From contig JAGLKS010000202.1 of NCBI GenBank assembly GCA_023140905.1, positions 1 through 5,498 on the forward strand: 5,498 bases of DNA, written 5' to 3'. Below, piece after piece: positions 1-5,498 of the stretch (within the stretch, counting starts at the first letter, position 1; every line of letters begins with the position of its first letter). The notes beneath the pieces are model-generated. The model was not told where the DNA came from and searched no databases. It saw only the letters and a program-made list of their open reading frames with translations. Position numbers and translations under genes: made by a program. The DNA comes from Alphaproteobacteria bacterium. GTDB taxonomy: Bacteria > Pseudomonadota > Alphaproteobacteria > Micavibrionales > Micavibrionaceae.

Positions 1-38
1 CCTTCTAATGATTTTACAAAGGTTTCAATTTTGCTCAT
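1..38 (-). CDS. murD: murD start (partial): UDP-MurNAc-L-alanine--D-glutamate ligase, by position
   Basis: Only the first 12 codons and part of the 13th are inside the window; they read MSKIETFVKSLE followed by a GG that fits glycine. This is too little to identify a family from sequence. The murD call rests on gene order, because murD follows mraY in most dcw clusters, and on the peptide being the kind of short lead-in that precedes the Rossmann-like N-terminal domain of MurD. The ATG at 36-38 is preceded by an AGG (45-47) six bases upstream, a usable ribosome binding site. The frame upstream has no ATG, GTG or TTG before the mraY stop at 87-89, so this start is well supported. If it is MurD, the product would add D-glutamate to UDP-MurNAc-L-alanine in the cytoplasm. 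ftsW is another gene found in this neighbourhood but is less likely. Confidence 0.6.
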   Translation of the reverse strand, partial: MSKIETFVKSLE

Positions 39-60
39 AAACTGCCTGATATAAATCTTG

Positions 61-77
61 CTTATAAAGATTATAAG
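61..77. repeat. AT-rich 7-bp inverted repeat in the mraY-murD gap
   Basis: CTTATAA (61-67) and TTATAAG (71-77) form a perfect inverted repeat around a three-base loop, in the 48-bp gap between the mraY stop and the murD start. The stem has one G-C pair and six A-T pairs and is not followed by a T-run on the minus strand, so it is a poor candidate for a rho-independent terminator. On the minus strand it also contains TATAAT (70-75), but no matching -35 box lies 16-18 bp upstream. It may be chance in AT-rich DNA. Confidence 0.3.
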
Positions 78-86
78 ATACGCCCA

Positions 87-1163
87 TTATCGCAGTTTCA
101 GTGTTGCAAGTCCAACCAAAGCTAAAATAACAGCAATAATCCAGAAACGGATAACAATAGTTGGTTCTGACCAGCCCTTTTTCTCAAAATGATGATGCAA
201 TGGAGCCATAGCAAAAACGCGTTTGCCTGTGAGTTTGAATGAAGCAACTTGCACAATAACCGATACAGTTTCCAGAACAAACAAGCCTCCAATAATAGCA
301 AGCACAATTTCGTGTTTGGTTATCACAGAAATAGTGCCCAAAAGCCCTCCCATAGCCAAAGAACCTGTATCCCCCATAAAGATGGCCGCTGGTGGGGAAT
401 TATACCACAAGAACCCCATAGCTCCTCCGATAAGCGCACCACAGATAATGGCAAGTTCTCCTGCACCGGGGATGTTATAAATATACAGATAGGCAGAATA
501 GTCCACGCGTCCAACCAGATAAGCAATCAAGCCAAAACATCCGGCAGCAATAGCAACAGGAACAATAGCCAACCCATCCAGACCATCTGTCAGATTTACA
601 GCATTAGATGCCCCGATAATGACTATCAAAGACCAAGGAATAAAGAACCATGAAACATTGATAAAAAAGTCTTTAAAGAATGGCAGTGCGATATGCGTAC
701 TCACATCATCGGGCAAAGCATGCATGATACCAATCGTTGCCAAGACACCGATGAATACTTGCCCTAAAATCTTCATACGTCCAGACAAACCTTTGGAATT
801 GTGCTTTATCAGTTTGAGGTAATCATCTACAAATCCAATTACCCCATAACCCAGCATAACCAACATCGCATACCATACGTAATGATTGGTCAGATCCGAC
901 CACAAAAACGTGCTAATACACACCGAGATCAAGATCATTAATCCGCCCATTGTCGGTGTTCCGGTCTTTTTTATGTGTGATTCAGGGCCTACAGAGCGGA
1001 TAGGCTGACCTTCTCTTTGTTTAGACTTCAGCCATATAATCATTGGCTTGGCTATTAAAAAGCAAATAATAAGAGAAGTTCCTATAGCACCACCTGTACG
1101 AAATGTGACAGAACGGAACAAATCAAAGAAAAGCGTTGTATCGGCAAATAAATTATAAAGCAT
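87..1163 (-). CDS. mraY: phospho-N-acetylmuramoyl-pentapeptide-transferase (MraY)
   Basis: MraY transfers phospho-MurNAc-pentapeptide from UDP to undecaprenyl phosphate at the inner face of the cytoplasmic membrane, making lipid I. The 358-residue product is close to the usual 360 and is strongly hydrophobic, with about ten membrane segments as expected. Visible family motifs are the VTFRTGG N-terminus (19-25), the KTGTPTMGG loop (66-74), the Asp pair in GFVDDYLKL (D113/D114), NLTDGLDGL (190-198), FMGDTGS (262-268, D265) and the cytoplasmic PLHHHFE (321-327). All are intact, so it should be active. I place the start at the ATG at 1161-1163, because MLYNLF is a typical alphaproteobacterial MraY beginning. 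It has no clear Shine-Dalgarno sequence and overlaps the end of the upstream ORF by 11 bp, which suggests translational coupling. The frame stays open to a GTG at 1203-1205, which would add 14 residues. Confidence 0.96.
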   Translation of the reverse strand: MLYNLFADTTLFFDLFRSVTFRTGGAIGTSLIICFLIAKPMIIWLKSKQREGQPIRSVGPESHIKKTGTPTMGGLMILISVCISTFLWSDLTNHYVWYAMLVMLGYGVIGFVDDYLKLIKHNSKGLSGRMKILGQVFIGVLATIGIMHALPDDVSTHIALPFFKDFFINVSWFFIPWSLIVIIGASNAVNLTDGLDGLAIVPVAIAAGCFGLIAYLVGRVDYSAYLYIYNIPGAGELAIICGALIGGAMGFLWYNSPPAAIFMGDTGSLAMGGLLGTISVITKHEIVLAIIGGLFVLETVSVIVQVASFKLTGKRVFAMAPLHHHFEKKGWSEPTIVIRFWIIAVILALVGLATLKLR

Positions 1164-1611
1164 AGCTGGCCATTTTCGGTTTTTGTAAGTGATGTTCGAC
1201 AACACGCAATGCCTCGACCATCTTTATTTTCGAACTCCCTCTGTCTTGTCTGAAAACCAATAAGTCTCCAGGACAGATAACTTCAGGAACTATTTTCTCA
1301 ACCTCACCTTTTTTGTAAAGAGCGGAAAGTAAAGTATTCACATTACGAAGCTCAGGTTTATGCAAAGATGTGTAAATAAAATCAATATCGCCCATACGAA
1401 ACGGAATAGCAACATCACCGCCTTTGTTACGGATATGATAGATTCTTGGATAATCCACATGTTCCAACATAACCACCTGACGTCCATGGCCTGTATCAAT
1501 CATGCTGCCTATACGAAAGATAACACCTGTTTCTTTCTTTTTTTGTCTTACACGTACAGTTACCGAGCTGGTTTTTAAGTGCGACCAGAAATAGCGGTTA
1601 TTTTCGATCAT
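1153..1611 (-). CDS. 152-residue ORF in the murF slot; possible MurF C-terminal-domain remnant
   Basis: This ORF sits where murF normally lies, between murE and mraY, but encodes only 152 residues against about 450-480 for MurF. From about residue 43 it follows the layout of the MurF C-terminal domain. [10 protein letters not shown] (43-52) sits where MurF has RxxVLGDM; His59 lies near the conserved His; GDIDFIYTS (74-82) resembles the 'GIDxVxxxG' strand; PGDLLVF (114-120) and [12 protein letters not shown] (124-135) resemble the terminal 'PGDVVLVKGSxGSxMxxVVxAL'. The intervals are similar. This comparison is from memory, not a computed alignment. There is no P-loop (GTNGKT) or central ligase domain, so it cannot be a working MurF alone. 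Residues 1-42 are unrecognised and basic. An in-frame TAG four codons before the ATG prevents any longer start. A weak AAAGG/GAG (1619-1628) precedes it. The long open frame and the overlap with mraY argue that it is translated. It could instead be an unrelated protein or a decaying murF. Confidence 0.6.
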   Translation of the reverse strand: MIENNRYFWSHLKTSSVTVRVRQKKKETGVIFRIGSMIDTGHGRQVVMLEHVDYPRIYHIRNKGGDVAIPFRMGDIDFIYTSLHKPELRNVNTLLSALYKKGEVEKIVPEVICPGDLLVFRQDRGSSKIKMVEALRVVEHHLQKPKMASYAL

Positions 1612-1647
1612 TTGAATACTCTACCTTTAAGTTTTAATTTTATCATT

Positions 1648-1687
1648 GTTACTTATAGTTACTTACTCAGTGTTATTTGTTACTCAG
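1648..1687. repeat. Cluster of short direct repeats around the murE 3' end
   Basis: On the plus strand GTTACTTA occurs at 1648-1655 and 1658-1665, a perfect 8-bp direct repeat with a 10-bp period. TTACTCAG occurs at 1663-1670 and again at 1680-1687, the last copy running over the murE stop codon. TTACT therefore appears four times in 40 bp. The cluster fills much of the 72-bp gap between murE and the small ORF, the longest gap in the window. Such repeats can arise by replication slippage or mark a deletion junction; they could also be an operator. The sequence alone does not decide. Confidence 0.55.
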
Positions 1688-3147
1688 CTTTTATTTTTAA
1701 GTGCGTTACTTAACTCCATTACATCATCGAATGGTAAAATAGTATCTCCGACAATTTGTCCTTTCTCATGACCTTTCCCAGCCAAAAGCAAAATATCTCC
1801 CTCCTGCATAAAGTTAACAGCTTGCTCTATAGCAGCACGCCGTCCATCTACAATCCGAACATCTTTTTCCTCTTTGATCTCTTCAGGAATTCCTGCATTG
1901 ATTTGTTCACGAATAAGCGCAGGATCTTCGCTGCGGGGATTATCATCGGTAATAATAGAAACATCCGCAAAACGCGCAGATATCTCTCCCATTTTCGAAC
2001 GCTTAAGAACATCACGATCTCCACCACAACCAAAAACACAGATTAGACGTTTGTCTGTATGTGGCCGCAACGCGTTTAACACTGTTTCTAATGCATCTGG
2101 TGTGTGCGCATAATCGACATAAGCATTATACATTCCAGCCGGATCACTGATATGTTGCAAACGCCCCGGCACACCTTGAAGTATTGGCATTGCTTCTACG
2201 AGTGTTTTTATACGCAATTTATCATTCGGTGTTGAAGCAATAAGGCACCCTAAAGAACACAGCATATTCATAACCTGAAACATTCCAACAAAAGGAATAA
2301 TCAGCTCATAATTTTCACCCATAACTTCCAGACTAATTTCTTGCTGCACACCGACAATATTACGCTTGCGCAAGATAATTTCCTGACCGTTCCGACCGTA
2401 AGAAACCGTTCGTATTCCACGACGTTTACATACATCACTTAGTGATTTGTATGAGGAAACATCCGCATTGAGAACAGCAACACCATTAACCGGCAACAAA
2501 TCTTCGAATAGGCGCATTTTTGCTGTAAAATAGCTCTCCATGTCGATGTGATAATCCAGATGATCTTGCGTAAAATTAGTAAAAGCAGCAACTTTGAACG
2601 GCACACCATCCACACGATATTGAGACAAACCATGACTGGATATCTCCATGGCAACATGAGTTACCCCGTTATCTTGTTTCAATCGCCCAAGAGTTTCAAA
2701 TAATGTAACAGGATCAGGCGTTGTCAGCGCATTATTGAGCGTCCCCATCATAATACCGTTAACATTTTCATGCTGCCAAAGCTGTGCAGAAAAATGAACA
2801 ACAGAACTTTTACCATTTGTCCCTGTCACAGCAATCATATGGTCTGGCAAAGGAGCATAAAATTTAGAGCAAATAAGACTTAAGTCTTGACGCGGATTAT
2901 CGCTTTGAACGAAATATACGCCTTTTAGATCAAGATTTTCTGGAAAGACGTAATCATTGTCTGTTAAAATCACTCTTGCGCCGCTTTTCATCGCATCAGC
3001 TATAAATTTGCGGCCATCTACACGCCCCCCCTGTAGCGCTGCAAAAAGATAACCCGGCTGAACAGCGCGACTATCAAGTGCTATTCCTTTTAGCATGGAA
3101 ACATCAATTCCCAGCTCTGCTAATCTGTCATCTGTATGAAGAGGCAA
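1684..3147 (-). CDS. murE: UDP-MurNAc-L-alanyl-D-glutamate--2,6-diaminopimelate ligase (MurE)
   Basis: MurE is the cytoplasmic ATP-dependent ligase that adds the third residue to the UDP-MurNAc peptide. From the TTG at 3145-3147 it is 487 residues, close to the 495 of E. coli MurE. The three Mur domains are visible: an N-terminal substrate domain with ALDSRAVQPGYLF (23-35) and DGRKF (44-48); an ATPase domain with the P-loop VTGTNGKSS (107-115), MEISSHGL (167-174), FTQDHLDYH (192-200) and Lys210, which fits the carbamylated lysine; and a C-terminal domain with GCGGDRD (373-379), DDNPR (401-405) and GKGHE (457-461). DNPR is the meso-diaminopimelate signature. The TTG start is chosen because it has an AAAGGA site seven bases upstream and gives the family length. 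The next in-frame ATG is codon 18. It starts inside the last 20 bp of ftsI, so the two are probably translationally coupled. The frame is open further upstream, but that part lies within ftsI and resembles no MurE. Confidence 0.95.
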   Translation of the reverse strand: MPLHTDDRLAELGIDVSMLKGIALDSRAVQPGYLFAALQGGRVDGRKFIADAMKSGARVILTDNDYVFPENLDLKGVYFVQSDNPRQDLSLICSKFYAPLPDHMIAVTGTNGKSSVVHFSAQLWQHENVNGIMMGTLNNALTTPDPVTLFETLGRLKQDNGVTHVAMEISSHGLSQYRVDGVPFKVAAFTNFTQDHLDYHIDMESYFTAKMRLFEDLLPVNGVAVLNADVSSYKSLSDVCKRRGIRTVSYGRNGQEIILRKRNIVGVQQEISLEVMGENYELIIPFVGMFQVMNMLCSLGCLIASTPNDKLRIKTLVEAMPILQGVPGRLQHISDPAGMYNAYVDYAHTPDALETVLNALRPHTDKRLICVFGCGGDRDVLKRSKMGEISARFADVSIITDDNPRSEDPALIREQINAGIPEEIKEEKDVRIVDGRRAAIEQAVNFMQEGDILLLAGKGHEKGQIVGDTILPFDDVMELSNALKNKS

Positions 3148-4870
3148 GCTGTTTTCCTTTGTGTTTTTTGTCGTGAATATAAGGGAGAATATCCAGCGAT
3201 ATATCCTGATTAGGATCATACTGATCGGTAGAAAGGCCAAGAATGGAGACAATAGATTGGACAATATGTTTAGCAACCGGTGCAGCAACCCAGCCTGCTG
3301 TTGCATAGCCATAGCTTTCTTTTGTACCATGAGGTTCATCAACCATGACCATAATGATATAGCGCGGGTCATCAATTGGGAAAGCGCCGACAAAAGAAGA
3401 TATTAATTTATCGCTACTATAACGGCCATTTATAATTTTCTCCGCAGTTCCGGTTTTTCCACCAATAGCTATACCGGAGACATCTGCTTTTTTAGCTGTT
3501 CCTTGCGTAACAACGAGGCGTAAAAGTCTACGCATATCCATCGATGTTTTTTCAGAAATAAGCCTTACATCACTTTTTATTGGATAATCATCCTCTGCCT
3601 CGACTAAAAGCGTTGAACGCACAGAAAGTCCACCATTAACAATAGAAGCAACAGCAGCCGTCATTTGCAGCGGTGAAGTTGATAAACCATGGCCATAAGA
3701 TACAGTCATTGTAGAACTTTCCCGCCATGGCTTTGGCGTTATTGGCCGCCCTATCTCTTTAATATCAAAATCAAGAGCATCCATAAGACCTAAATCTTTA
3801 TAAAATGCTTTTAAGGATTCTCCTCCGACCATTTGTCCCATTAATGCCGCCCCAATATTAGAAGAATACATAAAGACTTCCGGCACATTCAAAATGCGTT
3901 TTTGTGCGTGATAATCATCAATTCTATGGCGTCCGATCTTAATGGGATAACGCGCATCAAAACTTTGATCCATTCCAACTTTCTTTAATTCCAGCAATGC
4001 CGCTGTAGAAAAGATTTTAAACATAGAGCCAAGCTCATAAACTCCCAGCGTCATACGGTTAAACTCTTCACACGGCTTGGCTTTGCCAGCGTGATTAAGA
4101 TCAAAATCAGGCAAAGAAACGCCAGCCAAGACCTCACCACTATGAGCATCAAGGATAATTCCTACGCCCGCTTTAGCGCTAAATTCATCTATCGCGCGTT
4201 GTACCTCACGCTTCACAGCATGTTGAAGGCGTAGATCTAATGATAAAGTCACATCATCGCCGCCTGCTAATGTTTCATTGAAGCTGCGCTCTATACCCGA
4301 TAGCCCCAAGCCGTCACGAGATGTATGGCCAAGCATATGAGCAAAAAGAGCCTCTTGCGGATAGACACGCTTATAATGCGACCTGAAACCTAATGCAGGA
4401 TCGCCTACCTCCAGAACCTGTTGCTGCTGAGCCGGCGTAATGTCATAAGCCAACCACGCAAAATCTTTATTTGTACGCATAAGCTTGCGCGCTTTATCTT
4501 GGTTCATATTTGGCAATATTGTAGCTAGTTTTGCTGTAAGCTCTTCAGAATCCAAAACCATAGATGGCTTAACATATAAACGCGGAGATTTGATTGTTGT
4601 TGCGATTAAAAAACCATTACGATCATAAACATCCCCCCGACGCGCTGCAATTTCATGAGCAATATCTTTCTGTTCGCTTACAAGCTGATTTTCTTTTTCT
4701 GGAAAAATATATGTTCTTACAATTCCTAAATCCAGCAAGCGTAATGCCATAACCAAATAAGCAGCGACAAAACACACCCCAAGGATAGACAAACGACTTT
4801 GTGCAATAGAAGCATTAATACGGCGTTCCCCATCTATAACAATGGATTTGTGCTGACCTGAATTCCACAT
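3128..4870 (-). CDS. ftsI: Septal peptidoglycan transpeptidase, penicillin-binding protein 3 (FtsI)
   Basis: FtsI is the class B penicillin-binding protein that cross-links septal peptidoglycan in partnership with FtsW and the FtsQLB complex. The 580-residue product has a short cytoplasmic tail, one membrane segment at about 28-48, the RRGDVYDRNG motif (77-86) opening the pedestal domain, and a transpeptidase domain with all three active-site motifs: SMFK with nucleophile Ser282 and Lys285, SSN at 336-338, and KTGT at 472-475. SYGHGLSTSPLQ (391-402) and TAGWVAAPV (524-532) are also typical. Nothing essential is missing. The ATG at 4868-4870 overlaps the ftsL stop by one base (TAATG) and has a strong AGGGAGGG (4879-4886) upstream, with nine bases between GGAGG and the ATG. 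The 3' end overlaps murE. This is the usual ftsL-ftsI-murE order; a PBP2 or SpoVD identity is not supported by that context. Confidence 0.96.
   Translation of the reverse strand: MWNSGQHKSIVIDGERRINASIAQSRLSILGVCFVAAYLVMALRLLDLGIVRTYIFPEKENQLVSEQKDIAHEIAARRGDVYDRNGFLIATTIKSPRLYVKPSMVLDSEELTAKLATILPNMNQDKARKLMRTNKDFAWLAYDITPAQQQQVLEVGDPALGFRSHYKRVYPQEALFAHMLGHTSRDGLGLSGIERSFNETLAGGDDVTLSLDLRLQHAVKREVQRAIDEFSAKAGVGIILDAHSGEVLAGVSLPDFDLNHAGKAKPCEEFNRMTLGVYELGSMFKIFSTAALLELKKVGMDQSFDARYPIKIGRHRIDDYHAQKRILNVPEVFMYSSNIGAALMGQMVGGESLKAFYKDLGLMDALDFDIKEIGRPITPKPWRESSTMTVSYGHGLSTSPLQMTAAVASIVNGGLSVRSTLLVEAEDDYPIKSDVRLISEKTSMDMRRLLRLVVTQGTAKKADVSGIAIGGKTGTAEKIINGRYSSDKLISSFVGAFPIDDPRYIIMVMVDEPHGTKESYGYATAGWVAAPVAKHIVQSIVSILGLSTDQYDPNQDISLDILPYIHDKKHKGKQLASSYR
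3155..3160 (-). promoter_or_regulatory. Ribosome binding site for the murE TTG start
   Basis: AAAGGA on the minus strand lies seven bases before the TTG at 3145-3147 and inside the last codons of ftsI. It decides the murE start: no ATG near this point would give a MurE-length protein, and the reading frame otherwise runs far into ftsI. The spacing is normal for a bacterial Shine-Dalgarno site. Confidence 0.75.
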
Positions 4871-5259
4871 TAGTCTCGCCCTCCCTGTTTTTTCGAAGAA
4901 AGAGTTTGAGGATGGAGAGTAATATCTTTTTGGGAGGATGTGCCAGAACTGGACGAGAGAGAAGACGCCGGGGAAAATACATTTAAAAAGCGAGCAGGAT
5001 CACTAATTAGCGCGTCTATGTTTGGTGTTTGCAAATTATATCCGCTTGTCGCAAGAGCTTCCAAACGGGTTGGATTATTCAAATAAGCCCACTCCGCTTT
5101 CAGAATACGGATTTTTTCTTTTTCCTGATTTATGTTCCTGTCATAATGAGATATATCGCGTTCTAACTGCTGTACGTTTTGGCTCACCTGCATAAGTGCT
5201 ACCGCACTTAGTATAAGGAAGGTAAAAACTACGCTATATTTAAGAAGAGTAAATTTCAT
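4870..5259 (-). CDS. ftsL: Cell division protein FtsL
   Basis: FtsL is a small bitopic membrane protein that forms a complex with FtsB and FtsQ and helps activate septal synthesis by FtsW and FtsI. The 129-residue product has a short N-terminal tail, a membrane segment at about 8-24 and a periplasmic coiled coil at about 25-60 rich in Glu, Gln and Lys. It continues with ILKAEWAYLNNPTRLEALA (52-70), a pattern common in alphaproteobacterial FtsL-like proteins. The C-terminal 35 or so residues are low complexity, with a serine-rich run at 97-109, and are unlikely to be folded. FtsL is poorly conserved, so the name depends partly on its place between rsmH and ftsI. The ATG directly follows the rsmH stop (TAGATG) and has AGGAG (5269-5273) nine bases upstream. 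Confidence 0.88.
   Translation of the reverse strand: MKFTLLKYSVVFTFLILSAVALMQVSQNVQQLERDISHYDRNINQEKEKIRILKAEWAYLNNPTRLEALATSGYNLQTPNIDALISDPARFLNVFSPASSLSSSSGTSSQKDITLHPQTLSSKKQGGRD
4879..4886 (-). promoter_or_regulatory. Strong ribosome binding site for ftsI
   Basis: AGGGAGGG on the minus strand, within the last codons of ftsL, with nine bases between its GGAGG core and the ftsI ATG. It is the best Shine-Dalgarno match in the window and would allow ftsI to be translated well, in addition to coupling through the overlapping TAATG. Confidence 0.7.
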
Positions 5260-5498
5260 CTATATACTCTCCTCTTGTGTTTTTTGAAGACACTTTATAC
5301 CATAGCGCAAACGTGCCGAGCGTGCGCGGGGATTAACCTCTAATTCTGTTTCTTTCGGTTTCACAGTTTTATTACGATTAGGCAAAATATAAACGGCCTC
5401 ATCAGTTTGATCTAATTCAGGCAAATGGCGCGAGACATTTTTCTGACCACCGGACTTTTCTTTAAAATAACGCTTTACCATGCCATCCTCTAAAGAAT
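5260..5498 (-). CDS. rsmH: 16S rRNA (cytosine1402-N4)-methyltransferase RsmH, C-terminal part (partial)
   Basis: The reading frame is open to the right edge of the window, so only the last 78 residues or so of a roughly 310-residue protein are seen. It begins SLEDGMVKRYFKEKSGG, matching the RsmH pattern 'SLEDRxVKxFF', and continues with SRHLPE and then NPRARSARLRYG, the near-invariant RsmH C-terminus. The methionine at 5479-5481 is internal and not the start. RsmH (MraW) methylates N4 of C1402 of 16S rRNA in the ribosomal P site, using S-adenosylmethionine; its methyl-donor domain is outside the window. rsmH usually heads the dcw cluster after mraZ, which fits its place upstream of ftsL here. 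The stop TAG directly abuts the ftsL ATG. Confidence 0.93.
   Translation of the reverse strand, partial: SLEDGMVKRYFKEKSGGQKNVSRHLPELDQTDEAVYILPNRNKTVKPKETELEVNPRARSARLRYGIKCLQKTQEESI
5269..5273 (-). promoter_or_regulatory. Ribosome binding site for ftsL
   Basis: AGGAG on the minus strand within the last codons of rsmH, nine bases before the ftsL ATG at 5257-5259. Together with the abutting TAGATG junction it supports this start over any internal one. Confidence 0.65.

Noticed and set aside
70..98. Possible sigma-70 promoter before murD, with TATAAT at 70-75 on the minus strand
   Set aside because: The hexamers 16, 17 and 18 bp upstream do not resemble TTGACA, so a single AT-rich -10 match was not called a promoter.
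249..653. Plus-strand open frame of 134 codons opposite mraY
   Set aside because: It is antisense to well-conserved mraY codons, its translation is low in hydrophobic structure and rich in Ser, Asn and Gln, it has no recognisable motif, and all real genes here run the other way.
1756..2113. Overlapping plus- and minus-strand frames within murE
   Set aside because: They are out-of-frame readings of the conserved MurE C-terminal domain, with no family features.
3148..3393. An 82-codon upstream extension of the murE frame, hydrophobic in places, that would give a 569-residue MurE with a membrane-like N-terminus
   Set aside because: It lies wholly within the conserved C-terminal part of ftsI, in another frame, matches no MurE N-terminus, and the TTG at 3147 has a good ribosome site and gives the family length.
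5260..5481. A separate 73-residue small gene starting at the ATG at 5479-5481
   Set aside because: The frame continues upstream to the window edge with SLEDG, and the sequence is the conserved RsmH C-terminus, so this is a truncated view of rsmH.

Overview
The window is an ordinary-looking stretch of a bacterial division and cell-wall (dcw / mra) cluster, transcribed entirely from the minus strand. In transcription order it reads: the 3' end of rsmH (mraW), ftsL, ftsI (pbpB), murE, a 152-residue ORF of unclear status, mraY, and the first 12 codons of a gene that by position should be murD. No RNA genes, mobile elements, CRISPR arrays or clear promoters are visible. The plus-strand ORFs lie opposite these genes and look like shadows.

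The DNA is fairly AT-rich, judged by eye. The gene order and protein style suggest an alphaproteobacterium: MraY has the 'VTFRTGG' N-terminus and '[16 protein letters not shown]' loop, FtsI ends with 'TAGWVAAPV', the RsmH tail has 'SRHLPE' and 'NPRARSARLR', and FtsL has a short juxtamembrane coiled coil. MurE carries the DNPR motif expected for meso-diaminopimelate, which points to a Gram-negative-type peptidoglycan. I cannot name the genus.

The genes are tightly packed. rsmH stops directly against the ftsL ATG (TAGATG), ftsL and ftsI share one base (TAATG), and murE starts with TTG 20 bp inside the end of ftsI. The 152-residue ORF overlaps mraY by 11 bp. The only gaps are 72 bp (murE to the small ORF) and 48 bp (mraY to murD). 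This points to one polycistronic message with translational coupling. MurE adds the third amino acid to the UDP-MurNAc peptide, MraY loads the finished pentapeptide precursor onto undecaprenyl phosphate, and FtsI with FtsL act at the septum.

The one real anomaly is the slot between murE and mraY. That place is normally held by murF (about 450-480 residues), but here it holds a 152-codon ORF whose C-terminal half looks to me like a diverged, shortened MurF C-terminal domain. It has no ATP-binding or central ligase domain. A cluster of short direct repeats fills the gap just upstream of it. Either murF has been lost or moved from this cluster and a remnant kept, or the small ORF is an uncharacterised protein. 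Nothing else in the window suggests a new biological system.
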